A DNA stretch of 64,000 bases from assembly GCF_018967645.1 (NCBI RefSeq), contig NZ_JAHLZF010000007.1, positions 55,115 through 119,114 on the forward strand, read 5' to 3'. This DNA comes from Allobacillus halotolerans. Lineage in GTDB: Bacteria; Bacillota; Bacilli; Bacillales; Alkalibacillaceae. Both the position numbers and the translations under genes were made by a program. Positions 10,634-21,972 of the stretch are shown piece after piece (within the stretch, counting starts at the first letter, position 1; the number at the start of each line of letters is the position of its first letter). A model generated the notes under the pieces. It was given only the letters and a program-made list of their open reading frames with translations. It ran no database searches and was not told the origin of the DNA.

Positions 10634-12406
10634 ATGCTCGAACGTTCATACTGCGGGATGCTTACTCTTGATCAAGAGGAGCAGACTGTATTATTAAAAG
10701 GATGGGTACAACGACGCCGGGACCTTGGCGGACTGATCTTTATTGATTTACGCGATCGCTCAGGGGTTGTGCAAGTTGTATTCAGTCCAGAATCGAAAGA
10801 AGCATTGGAGCAAGCAGAAAGGATTCGAAGTGAATATGTCATCGAGGTTACTGGTGTTGTGAAACAAAGAGATGAAGGTACCATCAATCCATCGATGAAA
10901 ACAGGTGAACTTGAAATCGTAGCCAACAAGCTGACGATTATCAGTAAATCGAAGGCATTGCCGATCCAGATTGAGGATAAAATAGATGTTTCAGAAGAAA
11001 TTCGTTTGAAATATCGTTATTTAGATTTACGACGGAATACGATGCAAGAAACATTTATTTTACGGCATGAAATTGCCCAAGCCATTCGCCAGTATTTGAA
11101 TCGACAAAACTTTTTGGAAATGGAAACGCCAGTGTTGACGAAAAGCACACCTGAAGGAGCGCGGGATTATTTAGTCCCTAGTCGTGTTCATGAAGGAGAG
11201 TTCTATGCGTTACCACAGTCGCCGCAACTCTTTAAGCAGTTGCTGATGGTCTCAGGATTCGAAAAATATTATCAGATTACTCGTTGTTTCCGTGATGAAG
11301 ATTTACGTGCCGATCGCCAGCCTGAGTTTACACAAATTGATATTGAAACGTCTTTCATGAACCAAGAAGAAATCATGAACATGACGGAAGAGATGCTTCG
11401 ATTTGTCGTAAAAGAGGTTAAAGGAAAAGACATAGCCGATCCATTTCCTCGAATGACCTATCAAGAAGCAATGGAGCGATATGGGTCAGACAAACCGGAT
11501 ACACGCTTCGGTATGGAGCTAAAACAAATCAATGAGTTCGCTGCAACCTCAAACTTTAATGTGTTTAAACAAACCGTGGAAAACGGCGGTCAAGTGAGTG
11601 CATTAAATGTTGAAAATCAGGCTGACCAATTTTCACGAAAAGACATCGATCAATTAACGGATTTTGTGAAAATCTATGGAGCAAAAGGGTTAGCATGGAT
11701 TAAAATTGACGAGAATGGTGCATTGACAGGTCCGATCGCCAAATTTTTCGATGAAGATGATGCTAAATCATTACGTGATCAGCTAGATGCAAAAGCAAAT
11801 GACTTGCTTCTATTCGTCGCTGATCAAAAACAAATTGTTTACGACAGCTTAGGTGCACTTCGATTAAAATTAGGAAAAGAGCTTGGCTTAATCAATGAAG
11901 AGCAACTAAACTTCTTATGGGTTACTGACTGGCCATTGTTTGAATATGATTCCGAAGATGGACGATATCACGCAGCTCACCATCCATTTACAATGCCAAA
12001 GCCTGAGCATATCGATCAATTGACAGATTCACCAGAAAATGTTCAAGCACAAGCTTATGATGTTGTGTTAAATGGCTTTGAACTCGGTGGTGGATCATTG
12101 CGTATCTACGAAAAAGACTTGCAATATAAAATGTTTGAAGCCCTCGGTTTCACAAAAGAATCCGCAGAAGAACAATTTGGATTCTTGTTGGAAGCATTAG
12201 AATTTGGAGCACCTCCACACGGTGGAATTGCCCTTGGCTTTGATCGCTTGGTGATGCTTTTGGCCGGCAAAACGAATCTTCGCGACACAATTTTATTTCC
12301 GAAGACAGCATCAGCATCAGATCCATTGACCGAGGCGCCGTCTAAGGTGTCGGATGAGCAACTAGCTGAATTACACTTAGAATTGAAAGATAATGAAAAC
12401 CAGTAA
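10634..12406 (+). CDS. aspS: Aspartate--tRNA ligase
   Basis: Class II synthetase charging tRNA-Asp. 590 residues versus 592 in B. subtilis. N-terminal OB-fold anticodon-binding domain ([18 protein letters not shown] near 25), motif 1 ([17 protein letters not shown] near 165), motif 2 ([16 protein letters not shown] near 218), the bacterial GAD insertion (about 290-420) and motif 3 ([13 protein letters not shown] near 530). ATG at 10634 with SD GGAGGG within the hisS end; the frame can be extended to 10607 but only inside hisS. Controlled with hisS by the upstream T-box leader. Confidence 0.97.
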   Translation: MLERSYCGMLTLDQEEQTVLLKGWVQRRRDLGGLIFIDLRDRSGVVQVVFSPESKEALEQAERIRSEYVIEVTGVVKQRDEGTINPSMKTGELEIVANKLTIISKSKALPIQIEDKIDVSEEIRLKYRYLDLRRNTMQETFILRHEIAQAIRQYLNRQNFLEMETPVLTKSTPEGARDYLVPSRVHEGEFYALPQSPQLFKQLLMVSGFEKYYQITRCFRDEDLRADRQPEFTQIDIETSFMNQEEIMNMTEEMLRFVVKEVKGKDIADPFPRMTYQEAMERYGSDKPDTRFGMELKQINEFAATSNFNVFKQTVENGGQVSALNVENQADQFSRKDIDQLTDFVKIYGAKGLAWIKIDENGALTGPIAKFFDEDDAKSLRDQLDAKANDLLLFVADQKQIVYDSLGALRLKLGKELGLINEEQLNFLWVTDWPLFEYDSEDGRYHAAHHPFTMPKPEHIDQLTDSPENVQAQAYDVVLNGFELGGGSLRIYEKDLQYKMFEALGFTKESAEEQFGFLLEALEFGAPPHGGIALGFDRLVMLLAGKTNLRDTILFPKTASASDPLTEAPSKVSDEQLAELHLELKDNENQ

Positions 12407-12460
12407 GCTGAATATTCTAAAAAAAGATTAAGAAAACCAAAAATTGGGCGCTTGTATCTC

Positions 12461-12489
12461 TTGATATTGGATAATGTATGTGATATTAT
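12461..12489 (+). promoter_or_regulatory. Sigma-A promoter of the 6S RNA
   Basis: TTGATA (12461-12466), 17-bp spacer, TATTAT (12484-12489). Predicted transcript start near 12496, shortly before the closing stem of the RNA. Confidence 0.7.
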
Positions 12490-12495
12490 TTGATT

Positions 12496-12698
12496 ACAAA
12501 GTTGAAACAGAGCAATCCTAATGTGTTCGTCTTCTCCGTCGTACGTTTTGACCGAACACTTTTATGTAAGGGAGTCCGGCGTTTCTGTGTGGCGTATATG
12601 CCTTTTATAGGACATACAAAGCACAGAACAGGACACCCACCTGCCTGGAGCGGGTTCAAAACATTAAGGAGGAACGGCACAATTGGGATTGTGTACAT
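12496..12698 (+). ncRNA. ssrS: 6S RNA (probable)
   Basis: Non-coding gene whose closing stem is visible: CAATCCTAAT (12513-12522) pairs over ten bases with ATTGGGATTG (12682-12691), with one G-U pair, bounding a roughly 180-base rod-like transcript, the size of 6S RNA. 6S RNA mimics an open promoter and binds sigma-A RNA polymerase. Position directly after aspS matches B. subtilis bsrA. It has its own promoter upstream and a strong hairpin terminator at 12705-12740. Overlapping open frames on both strands lack ribosome binding sites and are ignored. The call rests on synteny, size and the closing stem; a covariance-model match would settle it. Confidence 0.78.
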
Positions 12699-12704
12699 AC
12701 AAAA

Positions 12705-12740
12705 AAGCTATTTTAAGCAAACCTTAAAATAGCTTTTTTT
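12705..12740 (+). terminator. Intrinsic terminator after the 6S RNA
   Basis: AAGCTATTTTAAG (12705-12717) pairs perfectly with CTTAAAATAGCTT (12723-12735), followed by T residues. A-rich left flank means it could also act on the opposite strand. Confidence 0.88.
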
Positions 12741-12808
12741 ATATGTTTATATTGGAAGAAATCAATTATTGAGAGATCTTAATGAACATGCTTTGTGTCC
12801 TGCTTTTT

Positions 12809-13420
12809 TCATTTCGCAATTTGCTCTAAATTGCCATTTTTCGCCATCTTAAAAGCAGGTGAGGATAGGGACGAATCTTCATCCAATACGACCATTTTCC
12901 TTGCACGGTCCATGATGTTCACAAATGTCTGGTAATCTTCTTTTAAGGTATCGTAATCTTTTTGCAGTTGTTCGTATTTTGCTTTCCATTCTTCATTTTC
13001 ATTGGTTAACTGTTGATTATATTCCTTCATTTGCTCGAATTCAGCTTCATCATTGATTGAAGTAGATTCTTTTAGTTGTTCTAGTAAATGAATAATTTCA
13101 TCAATGGTGGTAGGTTGTTGATTCGTTTTCGTTATTTCTTTCGCTTCGGAGATGTTTGTGACTCCATTCGTTGCTTGTTGCTTCATTGCTTTTTTACGTT
13201 CTTTCCGTTGCCTTTTGGCCAAGTCTACTGCTTTTTCATAGTTTTTACGGACTTCAGCGTTCCACCGAAAACCACATGCAGCAGCCGTTCGATTCAGTTT
13301 GTCACCGACTTCCTCGAAAGCCACTAATTGTGTACTTCCTTCACGTATATGTCTAAGCACAGTTTCTGCCAGTAATAAATCATCTTCATGAGACCAAGCG
13401 TCTTGCCTCACTTTAACCAT
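12809..13420 (-). CDS. RsfA-family sporulation transcription regulator
   Basis: 203-residue DNA-binding protein of the RsfA/YlbO family. RsfA in B. subtilis is a forespore regulator of some sigma-F genes. The N-terminus carries the family's Myb/SANT-like domain ([21 protein letters not shown] at 7-27 and [10 protein letters not shown] near 48). A basic stretch ([14 protein letters not shown]) and a coiled coil of Glu, Gln and Lys heptads (about 115-175) follow. Start ATG at 13420 with SD AAAGGAGTT; the longer frame to 13648 would cross the rarA start. It is divergent from rarA and occupies the place held by tcdA in B. subtilis. The exact paralogue cannot be told. Confidence 0.82.
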   Translation of the reverse strand: MVKVRQDAWSHEDDLLLAETVLRHIREGSTQLVAFEEVGDKLNRTAAACGFRWNAEVRKNYEKAVDLAKRQRKERKKAMKQQATNGVTNISEAKEITKTNQQPTTIDEIIHLLEQLKESTSINDEAEFEQMKEYNQQLTNENEEWKAKYEQLQKDYDTLKEDYQTFVNIMDRARKMVVLDEDSSLSSPAFKMAKNGNLEQIAK

Positions 13421-13443
13421 ATTCCCAACTCCTTTTATCTCGA

Positions 13444-13467
13444 ATGATAGTTTCCTATTTCTATCAT
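13444..13467 (-). promoter_or_regulatory. Inverted repeat in the rsfA-like gene leader
   Basis: ATGATAG (13444-13450) and CTATCAT (13461-13467) form perfect 7-bp arms 24 bases upstream of the start codon. Could be an operator or a leader hairpin; function unknown. Confidence 0.35.
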
Positions 13468-13576
13468 GTGCAAGTTGTGAGGATAATATACATAGAAATC
13501 CAGGCTCAAACTCAGAAAAAACTGGACATCTATAGTAAAATAGAAAAAGATTGAGCATGAATTGAAGGAGAACGAT

Positions 13577-14875
13577 ATGTTTAATAATGAACCACTTGCA
13601 TTCCGTATGCGACCTGAGAAAATTGAAGAAGTTGTCGGTCAAAAACATGTGATCGGTGAGAACACTTCTTTATATAAAATGATTAAAAATGGATATGTAC
13701 CATCAATGCTTCTGTATGGACCACCCGGAACTGGGAAGACTTCTTTAGCTTATGCCATTGCAGGTTCTTCCAATATGGAATTCTTTGCGATTAATGCGAC
13801 AAGCGCCAGCAAAAAAGAGGTTGAACAGATTATCCAAGAAGCAAAATTAACTAGAAATGTGCTTTTGTTCATCGATGAGATTCATCGCTTTCACAAAGGA
13901 CAGCAGGATACATTGCTAAATGCGATGGAGGAAGGAATTATAACATTCATCGGTGCGACAACTGAAAATCCTTATCATAGTGTAAATAATGCAATTCGAT
14001 CACGCTGTGGGCAGATCAAGCAATTACATCCGTTGAATCAAGACGATATATTAGGACTTCTTCATCGAGCGTTAAAAGACCCAAGAGGATTATCCCACAT
14101 GACGATTGATATTTCGGATGATCATCTGAAGCTGATCGCTGAAACGACAGGTGATGGGCGTACAGCTTTAACGATTTTAGAAGAAGTTGTTTACGCTTCG
14201 GATATGACGGATGAAGGTACCTACCAAGTAGAACTCGAAACGGTTCAGTCAAGCATTCAAAATAAAGGTTTTGTGCATGATAATAAAGGAGACATTTATT
14301 ACGATCTGCTATCGGGGTTTCAAAAAAGTATTCGTGGCAGTGATGCGGATGCCGCCTTATATTATTTAGCTAGACTGTTAGAAGGCGGCGATTTGGAAGC
14401 CATCATGCGTCGATTGTTGGTGATTGCATACGAGGATATTGGTTTGGCTAGTCCAGCCGTAGCTGCACGTGTGTTGCCTGCCATTCAATCCGTCGAACGA
14501 TTAGGCTTGCCTGAGGCGAGGATTCCTCTAAGTGTGATCACCATTGAGTTATGTTTATCACCGAAGTCGAATACCGCTTATAAAGCACTGGATAAAGCGA
14601 TTAAGCATGTCAAAAAAGGTGTGACGGCGGATATACCAGATCATATAAAGGATTCGCATTATGCAGGTGCATCCAACCTGGGACATGGAGTTGAATATAA
14701 ATACCCGCATCATTCTTCTACTGGATGGGTTTACCAAGAATATTTACCTGAGTCCCTCCGTGGTATGTCATATTATCAGCCTAAAATGTTAGGTGAAGAA
14801 AAAAGATATGCGCAAACATACGAGAAGTTGAAAAAGTTATCGAACGAATCGCGACAGGATGAAAAGAAGCGCTAG
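13577..14875 (+). CDS. rarA: Replication-associated recombination protein RarA (MgsA) AAA+ ATPase
   Basis: AAA+ ATPase that acts at stalled or collapsed replication forks. 432 residues. Walker [10 protein letters not shown] near residue 48, Walker [11 protein letters not shown] near 96 and sensor 1 GATTENP near 126 are intact. The C-terminal half has the tetramerisation region typical of MgsA/WRNIP1 proteins ([14 protein letters not shown] near 355). ATG at 13577, SD AAGGAG six bases upstream; the in-frame TTG at 13562 overlaps that SD and is rejected. Synteny with yrvN-cymR of B. subtilis is preserved. Confidence 0.95.
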   Translation: MFNNEPLAFRMRPEKIEEVVGQKHVIGENTSLYKMIKNGYVPSMLLYGPPGTGKTSLAYAIAGSSNMEFFAINATSASKKEVEQIIQEAKLTRNVLLFIDEIHRFHKGQQDTLLNAMEEGIITFIGATTENPYHSVNNAIRSRCGQIKQLHPLNQDDILGLLHRALKDPRGLSHMTIDISDDHLKLIAETTGDGRTALTILEEVVYASDMTDEGTYQVELETVQSSIQNKGFVHDNKGDIYYDLLSGFQKSIRGSDADAALYYLARLLEGGDLEAIMRRLLVIAYEDIGLASPAVAARVLPAIQSVERLGLPEARIPLSVITIELCLSPKSNTAYKALDKAIKHVKKGVTADIPDHIKDSHYAGASNLGHGVEYKYPHHSSTGWVYQEYLPESLRGMSYYQPKMLGEEKRYAQTYEKLKKLSNESRQDEKKR

Positions 14876-14884
14876 TTCATTAAA

Positions 14885-14913
14885 TTCCACAATGTATTAA
14901 AACATGCTATAAT
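14885..14913 (+). promoter_or_regulatory. Promoter of cymR
   Basis: TTCCAC (14885-14890), 17-bp spacer, TATAAT (14908-14913) with an extended -10 TG at 14905-14906. Confidence 0.7.
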
Positions 14914-14981
14914 GTCAGATGGTTTTCGCAAAAGGTGCCAATCCATCTGTTAGATTTGGTTATTGATGAGGGGGATATTGG

Positions 14982-15404
14982 ATGAAGATCTCTACGAAAG
15001 GGAGATACGGACTAACGATCATGATTGCATTGGCAAAAGGACATCCGAGTAAAAATCCGATTTCGCTAAAAGTAATTGCACAAGAATATCATTTATCTGA
15101 ACATTATCTTGAACAATTAATCGCACCACTTCGCAATGTTGGTTTGGTCAGAAGTGTTCGCGGAGCTAAAGGTGGTTATTTATTGGCTGAAGAGCCGAAA
15201 AATATAACGGCAGCAGACATCATAAAACCACTTGAAGGACCGATTCGCCCCGTTGAAGAGATGGAGGATGAACAACCTGCTCAGCAAGAATTGTGGCGAC
15301 GAATTCGTGACGCCGTAAAGGATGTACTCGATTCAACAACGTTGGCTGATTTAGCAGAGCACGATGGCTCCATTTATCAAGAAGAAGATATGTTTTATAT
15401 TTAA
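14982..15404 (+). CDS. cymR: Cysteine metabolism repressor CymR (Rrf2 family)
   Basis: Rrf2-type winged-helix regulator. In B. subtilis CymR, together with the sensor CysK, represses genes for cysteine and cystine uptake and synthesis. 140 residues (138 in B. subtilis). N-terminal helix-turn-helix MKISTKGRYGLTIMIALA and the wing LVRSVRGAKGGYLLA near residue 50 are clear. There is no cysteine in the protein, so it is not an iron-sulfur IscR. It precedes the desulfurase and mnmA genes, as in B. subtilis, which links cysteine control with sulfur delivery to tRNA. Confidence 0.92.
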   Translation: MKISTKGRYGLTIMIALAKGHPSKNPISLKVIAQEYHLSEHYLEQLIAPLRNVGLVRSVRGAKGGYLLAEEPKNITAADIIKPLEGPIRPVEEMEDEQPAQQELWRRIRDAVKDVLDSTTLADLAEHDGSIYQEEDMFYI

Positions 15405-15425
15405 TAGAAAAAGTAGGTGACTTCT

Positions 15426-17710
<2,285 letters not shown>

Positions 17711-17711
17711 A

Positions 17712-17742
17712 AGTCAGCACATTTATTGTGGTGGCTTTTTTG
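17712..17742 (+). terminator. Possible terminator after mnmA
   Basis: Imperfect hairpin AGTCAGCACA / TGTGGTGGCT followed by TTTTTTG. Two mismatches in the stem lower confidence. Confidence 0.5.
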
Positions 17743-17882
17743 CCAGATAAACGATTGATTCAATAGAAGGATATTGATAAGAAAATACATACTTTTATAA
17801 CGAAAATATTTTCTTCGCATTACTTCTACGATACGATAGAATAAAAAGACGATCAACGAATTAACCGAAAGGAGTCAACCTG

Positions 17883-18545
17883 ATGAACTTAATTGAAAAA
17901 GGAATCGAACATATGCAAGCGAATGAGCTAGAAGAAGCCGCTAATACATTCAATCAATACATCGAAGAAAATCCAACAGATCCAGTAGGCTTTATCAATT
18001 TCGGAAATCTATTAAACCATGTAGGTGAATATGATAAAGCACAAAATTTCTTTAATCGTGCGATCGAAATTGATTCTAAATCAGGAACCGCTTATTACGG
18101 CCTAGGTGTGCTCCATTTCGAACAGAAAAATTACCAACAAGCCGCAAAAGAATTTCAAAACGCGGTTCGATTTGGATTAGATGATGCAGATGCTTATTAT
18201 ATGCTCGCTGTTTCTTTGAGAAATCAGCAAAACGAAAAGCTGGCGCTTCCATTCTTTCAACGAGCAAGTGAGTTGAAAAAGTCAGACACAGAAATTCAGT
18301 TCCAGTATGGCTTAAGCTTAGCTTATAATGAGCAGATCGACCATGCACTGAATCAGTTGTTGTATGTCACGGAATTGGATGACCAACATGCAGATGCACT
18401 TTATAATACGGCTGTATGTTATTTGCATAAGGAGCAGCCGAAGAAAGCTTTAACTTTTTTCAAAAAAACTCTCGATGCACAGCCAGACCACATGCTTGCG
18501 GCAGATGGTAAAATTAAAGTCGAAGAATATTTGAGTGAAGGGTAA
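17883..18545 (+). CDS. Tetratricopeptide repeat protein (YrrB-like)
   Basis: 220-residue soluble protein built almost entirely of about six 34-residue TPR helices. Repeats such as GFINFGNLLNHVGEYDKA, AYYGLGVLHFEQKNYQQA and AYYMLAVSLRNQQNEKLA show the W/L-G-Y-A-P spacing. No signal peptide or catalytic motif is seen, so it is presumably a scaffold for protein-protein contacts. Same place and size as B. subtilis YrrB, between mnmA and recD2, whose partner is unknown. SD AAAGGAGT precedes the ATG. Confidence 0.88.
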   Translation: MNLIEKGIEHMQANELEEAANTFNQYIEENPTDPVGFINFGNLLNHVGEYDKAQNFFNRAIEIDSKSGTAYYGLGVLHFEQKNYQQAAKEFQNAVRFGLDDADAYYMLAVSLRNQQNEKLALPFFQRASELKKSDTEIQFQYGLSLAYNEQIDHALNQLLYVTELDDQHADALYNTAVCYLHKEQPKKALTFFKKTLDAQPDHMLAADGKIKVEEYLSEG

Positions 18546-18576
18546 CTCAACTGGATCGTTGAAGGAGATAGATGGA

Positions 18577-21009
18577 ATGACTGATCAACTTTATATCAAA
18601 GGCCAATTGAATCATATGATTTTTCATAATGCCGAAAAACAATTTTCCATCGCATCGATCAAACTGGATGAAACGAATATAGACTTAAAAGAAGATGAAT
18701 TTGTTGTTAAAGGTCATTTTCCGAAACTTACGTATGGAAACGATTATATATTTTACGGCAAAATGGAAAGTCATCCTCGATTTGGTGATCAATTTCATGC
18801 CTTCACGTATGAGAAAGAGTTGCCGAAAACAGAGGAAAGCTTAATCCGCTATCTCTCAAGCGATTTATTTTATGGGATCGGATTGAAAACAGCACAAAAA
18901 ATTGTTGGTAAGTTGGGAATCGATACCGTCGAAAAAGTGCTCAGGGATGAAACAGTTTTAGATGGCATTGTGTCGTTGAAAACAGAAACAAAGCAGCAGT
19001 TTATTCAAGACTTACGACTTCATCAAGGTTTCGATCGTGTCACCGTTGAATTATCCAAATACGGAATAGGACTGCAGCTTGCGCAAAAAATTTATGCGTT
19101 ACATCAAGAAAAAACCTTGGACGTATTAACAGAAAATCCCTACCAACTTGTATTCCAAATTGAAGGGTTCGGTTTTCAGCGTGCAGATGAAATTGCCCAG
19201 CAGATTGGAATCCGCAATGATCATCCAACACGAATTCAAGCAGGTATTTTGCATGTGTTGGAAGAAGAGTCACTCAACGGTCATGTTTTCGTCTACGAAA
19301 ATTACTTGATTCGTCAGGCAACGGAATTATTATTTTCGCGTGGAGCACAAGTTGGTTTTTCATTTCAAACCTTTTTTCAATCACTAATCGAAGAATCTTT
19401 ACTTGTGAAAGAAGATGATCGGATATATCTCCCTCAGCTTTACTTTGCAGAAGAAGGAATTGCGTCTCAATTAGCTCGAATCCAAGAGGTAAAAGAGGAT
19501 ACATCCTATGAAGAAAGCGAACTGTTGAAATTCATTGGTGATTTAGAAGAGCGAGAAGGTATTTCATACGGTGAAGAACAATATGAAGCGATCAAGATGG
19601 CTTTGGATGAAAAAGTCATGATATTGACTGGCGGTCCAGGCACTGGTAAGACGACCGTTGTAAAAGGTATCTTGGAGAGCTACCAAAAACTGTGTGATAA
19701 AGAGAAAACAATCAAAGATTCCGATTACTTGCTATGTGCACCGACAGGCCGAGCTGCCAAGCGATTGAGTGAATCGACAGGGATGAAGGCGAAAACCATC
19801 CACAGTTTGCTCGGTTGGAGCGGAGAGAGTGAGTTCGAGTATGATGCTGGTAACCAACTGGATGGAAAGTTAATCATCATCGATGAATTTTCGATGGTCG
19901 ATGTTTGGCTTGCCAATCGGTTGGTCAAAGCTATACCTTCTTCGATGAAAGTCATCCTTGTAGGGGATGAAGATCAATTGCCCTCCGTCGGACCAGGTGA
20001 AGTACTGTCTGATTTATTGAAGTCGGATTGCATTAAAGTGGCCAGATTGGAAGAAATCTATCGACAAAAAGAAGATTCATCGATTATTAAGTTAGCACAT
20101 GCGATTAAAAATGACCGTTTAGAAGAACTCGATTTATCGAAGTCCAGTGACTTTAATTTTTTCCCGACATCAACTGAAAACACAGGAATCGTCATTGAAA
20201 AAATAGTCGAGCGTGCATTGGCAAAAGGATATACGCAACGGGATATACAAGTATTGGCCCCTATGTACCGATCGAAAGCGGGTATTCATGCATTAAATGA
20301 AACGTTGCAGCAGCTGTTTAATCCGCCTTCTCAGCAAAAACGAGAAATCAAGCACTTCGATTCGGTCTATCGATCCGGGGACAAAGTGATTCAACTCGTT
20401 AATCAACCAGAAAAGAAAGTGTTTAACGGAGATATCGGAGAAATCAGAGCCATTAAAAAACCAACGGAAACGGAAACGAAAAAAGAAGAAATGATTGTGG
20501 ACTTTGAAGGATTAGAAGTTTCATATACACGGCAAGATTTCAATCAGTTGATGCTCGCTTACGCCATTTCGATCCATAAATCACAAGGCTCGGAATTTCC
20601 AATTGTGATCATTCCAATTGTTCGCTCTTTCAGAAGAATGCTCGTCAAAAATTTAATTTACACAGCGATCACCCGAGGAAAGTCATCACTCATTATTTGT
20701 GGTGAATATAATCAATTCATGGATGGGTTGAAGCAGAAGAACTTTTTTAACCGTAATACGACGTTAGTCGAACGGCTTAAGTATGTTTGGGGAATGAGTG
20801 TAGAAGAAATCGATCGTAATGACGCGACGGAAGTCAATCACTCATCAAAAGAACTGGGTAGGACGCAAGAAAAAGCACAACCTACTAAAACGACCGAAGC
20901 AAATGATGTGAAAACGGAGAACAATACAGAAGATGATTTTGAAGGCCTTCCGTTAGAAGATGCCGAAAAACATGATGATGATTTATCACCCTATGATTTT
21001 ATGGAATAA
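18577..21009 (+). CDS. recD2: ATP-dependent DNA helicase RecD2
   Basis: RecD2/YrrC-type 5'-3' helicase, the form that acts without RecBC; in B. subtilis it supports replication fork progression and repair. 810 residues (798 in B. subtilis). N-terminal OB-like domain and helix-hairpin-helix segments (YGIGLKTAQKIVGKLGI near 105, YGIGLQLAQKIY near 160, GFGFQRADEIAQQIG near 198) precede the motor. Walker A is GGPGTGKTT near 351, motif II IDEFSMVD near 434, and the C-terminal UvrD-like motif AYAISIHKSQGSEF is near 661. The start is the ATG at 18577 with SD AAGGAG; the frame from 18535 overlaps the TPR gene. An acidic tail ends the protein. Confidence 0.95.
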   Translation: MTDQLYIKGQLNHMIFHNAEKQFSIASIKLDETNIDLKEDEFVVKGHFPKLTYGNDYIFYGKMESHPRFGDQFHAFTYEKELPKTEESLIRYLSSDLFYGIGLKTAQKIVGKLGIDTVEKVLRDETVLDGIVSLKTETKQQFIQDLRLHQGFDRVTVELSKYGIGLQLAQKIYALHQEKTLDVLTENPYQLVFQIEGFGFQRADEIAQQIGIRNDHPTRIQAGILHVLEEESLNGHVFVYENYLIRQATELLFSRGAQVGFSFQTFFQSLIEESLLVKEDDRIYLPQLYFAEEGIASQLARIQEVKEDTSYEESELLKFIGDLEEREGISYGEEQYEAIKMALDEKVMILTGGPGTGKTTVVKGILESYQKLCDKEKTIKDSDYLLCAPTGRAAKRLSESTGMKAKTIHSLLGWSGESEFEYDAGNQLDGKLIIIDEFSMVDVWLANRLVKAIPSSMKVILVGDEDQLPSVGPGEVLSDLLKSDCIKVARLEEIYRQKEDSSIIKLAHAIKNDRLEELDLSKSSDFNFFPTSTENTGIVIEKIVERALAKGYTQRDIQVLAPMYRSKAGIHALNETLQQLFNPPSQQKREIKHFDSVYRSGDKVIQLVNQPEKKVFNGDIGEIRAIKKPTETETKKEEMIVDFEGLEVSYTRQDFNQLMLAYAISIHKSQGSEFPIVIIPIVRSFRRMLVKNLIYTAITRGKSSLIICGEYNQFMDGLKQKNFFNRNTTLVERLKYVWGMSVEEIDRNDATEVNHSSKELGRTQEKAQPTKTTEANDVKTENNTEDDFEGLPLEDAEKHDDDLSPYDFME

Positions 21010-21132
21010 TATGATACAAACGTTGTGTCATAATGAAGTTGAGTATTGAAGCGGCAAACGATTGAATTTAAAATGCATAAATTGGGCGCTCATAACAAAA
21101 AATGAGAGGAAAATACAAAGGAGTTATTTTCC

Positions 21133-21300
21133 ATGAAATGCCCAAATTGTCACACACCCAACATAGGACTGATCAATGAAGGACGATTTTATTGCTGGAA
21201 TTGCCTCGTAGAAGTCAATCAGAACCAACAATCAAGAGAAATGGTCAGCCAATTGCACCAACCTGAGTATTTTTTAGAAGATTTATTTTCTGATGAATGA
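21133..21300 (+). CDS. Small zinc-ribbon protein, function unknown
   Basis: A 55-residue open frame with a clear SD (AAAGGAGTT, 7 bases before the ATG). It begins MKCPNCHTPN and has a second knuckle YCWNC at residues 20-24, giving a CxxC...CxxC zinc-ribbon pattern with aromatic spacing. The C-terminal half is polar and ends in an acidic stretch (YFLEDLFSDE). It lies between recD2 and the alaS promoter, where B. subtilis has other small genes. I do not recognise a named family. It could bind nucleic acid or a protein partner. The SD and the paired cysteines make it a credible gene. Confidence 0.72.
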   Translation: MKCPNCHTPNIGLINEGRFYCWNCLVEVNQNQQSREMVSQLHQPEYFLEDLFSDE

Positions 21301-21309
21301 TAGTAGAAA

Positions 21310-21338
21310 TTGACAGCCTTATAGAGATTCAATATAAT
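21310..21338 (+). promoter_or_regulatory. Consensus sigma-A promoter of alaS
   Basis: TTGACA (21310-21315), 17-bp spacer, TATAAT (21333-21338): a perfect consensus promoter feeding the alaS T-box leader. Confidence 0.93.
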
Positions 21339-21359
21339 AACGACAGAAGCAAAAATTCA

Positions 21360-21620
21360 CGAAATCGATGAAGGAAACGAGTAAATGACAGAATCACTTC
21401 AAGAGAGGCGTCTTCCTGGCTGTAAAAGACGCTAAGTGAATGTCATTGAACGCTATTCCAGAGAGCGGCTAATCCCCGCCGGTCCACTCCGTTACGGTGT
21501 TTGAGCTGATAGGCTTTATTTGGTTATCATTCTGAATGGGAAGAATTGACCAAGGCAAAGTCTATAATCAGGGTGGCACCGCGGATAACCGTCCCTACAT
21601 CATACTGTAGGGGCTTTTTT
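21360..21620 (+). ncRNA. T-box riboswitch leader of alaS
   Basis: Senses uncharged tRNA-Ala. The T-box core AGGGTGGCACCGCGG is at 21570-21584. The terminator is CCCTACA (21593-21599) with TGTAGGG (21606-21612) and a T run to 21620. The specifier lies in TGAAC-GCT-ATTCC; GCT, an Ala codon, is at 21452-21454, consistent with the downstream gene. Stem I elements AGAGAGGCGTC and the paired GACGC stem are visible near 21405-21435. Confidence 0.94.
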
Positions 21621-21666
21621 GTATTTGGCTCAGTTAAACGTACGTATTAAATTCTTAATATCGAAT

Positions 21667-21918
21667 GAAGCCGCTGAAAAGTCGAGTGAAGCCGCTGAAA
21701 AGTCGAGTGAAGCCGCTGAAAAGTCGAGCGAAGCCGCCGAAAAGTCGAACGAAGCCACCGATAAATCGAGCGAAGCCGTCGAAAAAACGAGCGGAGCCGT
21801 CGAAAAAACGAGCGGAGCCGCTGAAAAATCGAGTGAAGCCGTCGAAAAGTCGAGCGAAGCCGTCGAAAAGCCGAGCGAAGCCGTCGAAAAATCGAGCAAA
21901 GCTGCCAAAGAGCAACCA
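21667..21918 (+). repeat. 21-bp tandem repeat array in the alaS 5' untranslated region
   Basis: Eleven head-to-tail copies of a 21-bp unit like GAAGCCGCTGAAAAGTCGAG+T occupy 21667-21897, with a degenerate twelfth copy to 21918. Copies differ by a few substitutions (GCTG/GTCG, AAGT/AAAT, T/C at the end); none has an indel. The array is GC-richer than its surroundings. It lies downstream of the T-box terminator and 54 bases ahead of the alaS start, so it is transcribed with alaS. Because the unit is a multiple of three, five reading frames stay open across it (one would read EAAEKSS repeats), but none has a ribosome binding site, so I do not call a protein. Confidence 0.95.
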
Positions 21919-21972
21919 CAGACGTTAACAATGCTTTATATTTTAAATGAGAATTTTTAAGGAGGAAAAACG

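Noticed and set aside
12486..12732. Open frames of 70-80 codons on both strands between aspS and the rsfA-like gene.
   Set aside because: They overlap the probable 6S RNA, lack ribosome binding sites and run into the terminator hairpin.
21667..21918. Possible CRISPR array.
   Set aside because: Units abut directly with no spacers, the period is only 21 bp, and there are no cas genes. The same applies to the array at 63845-64000.
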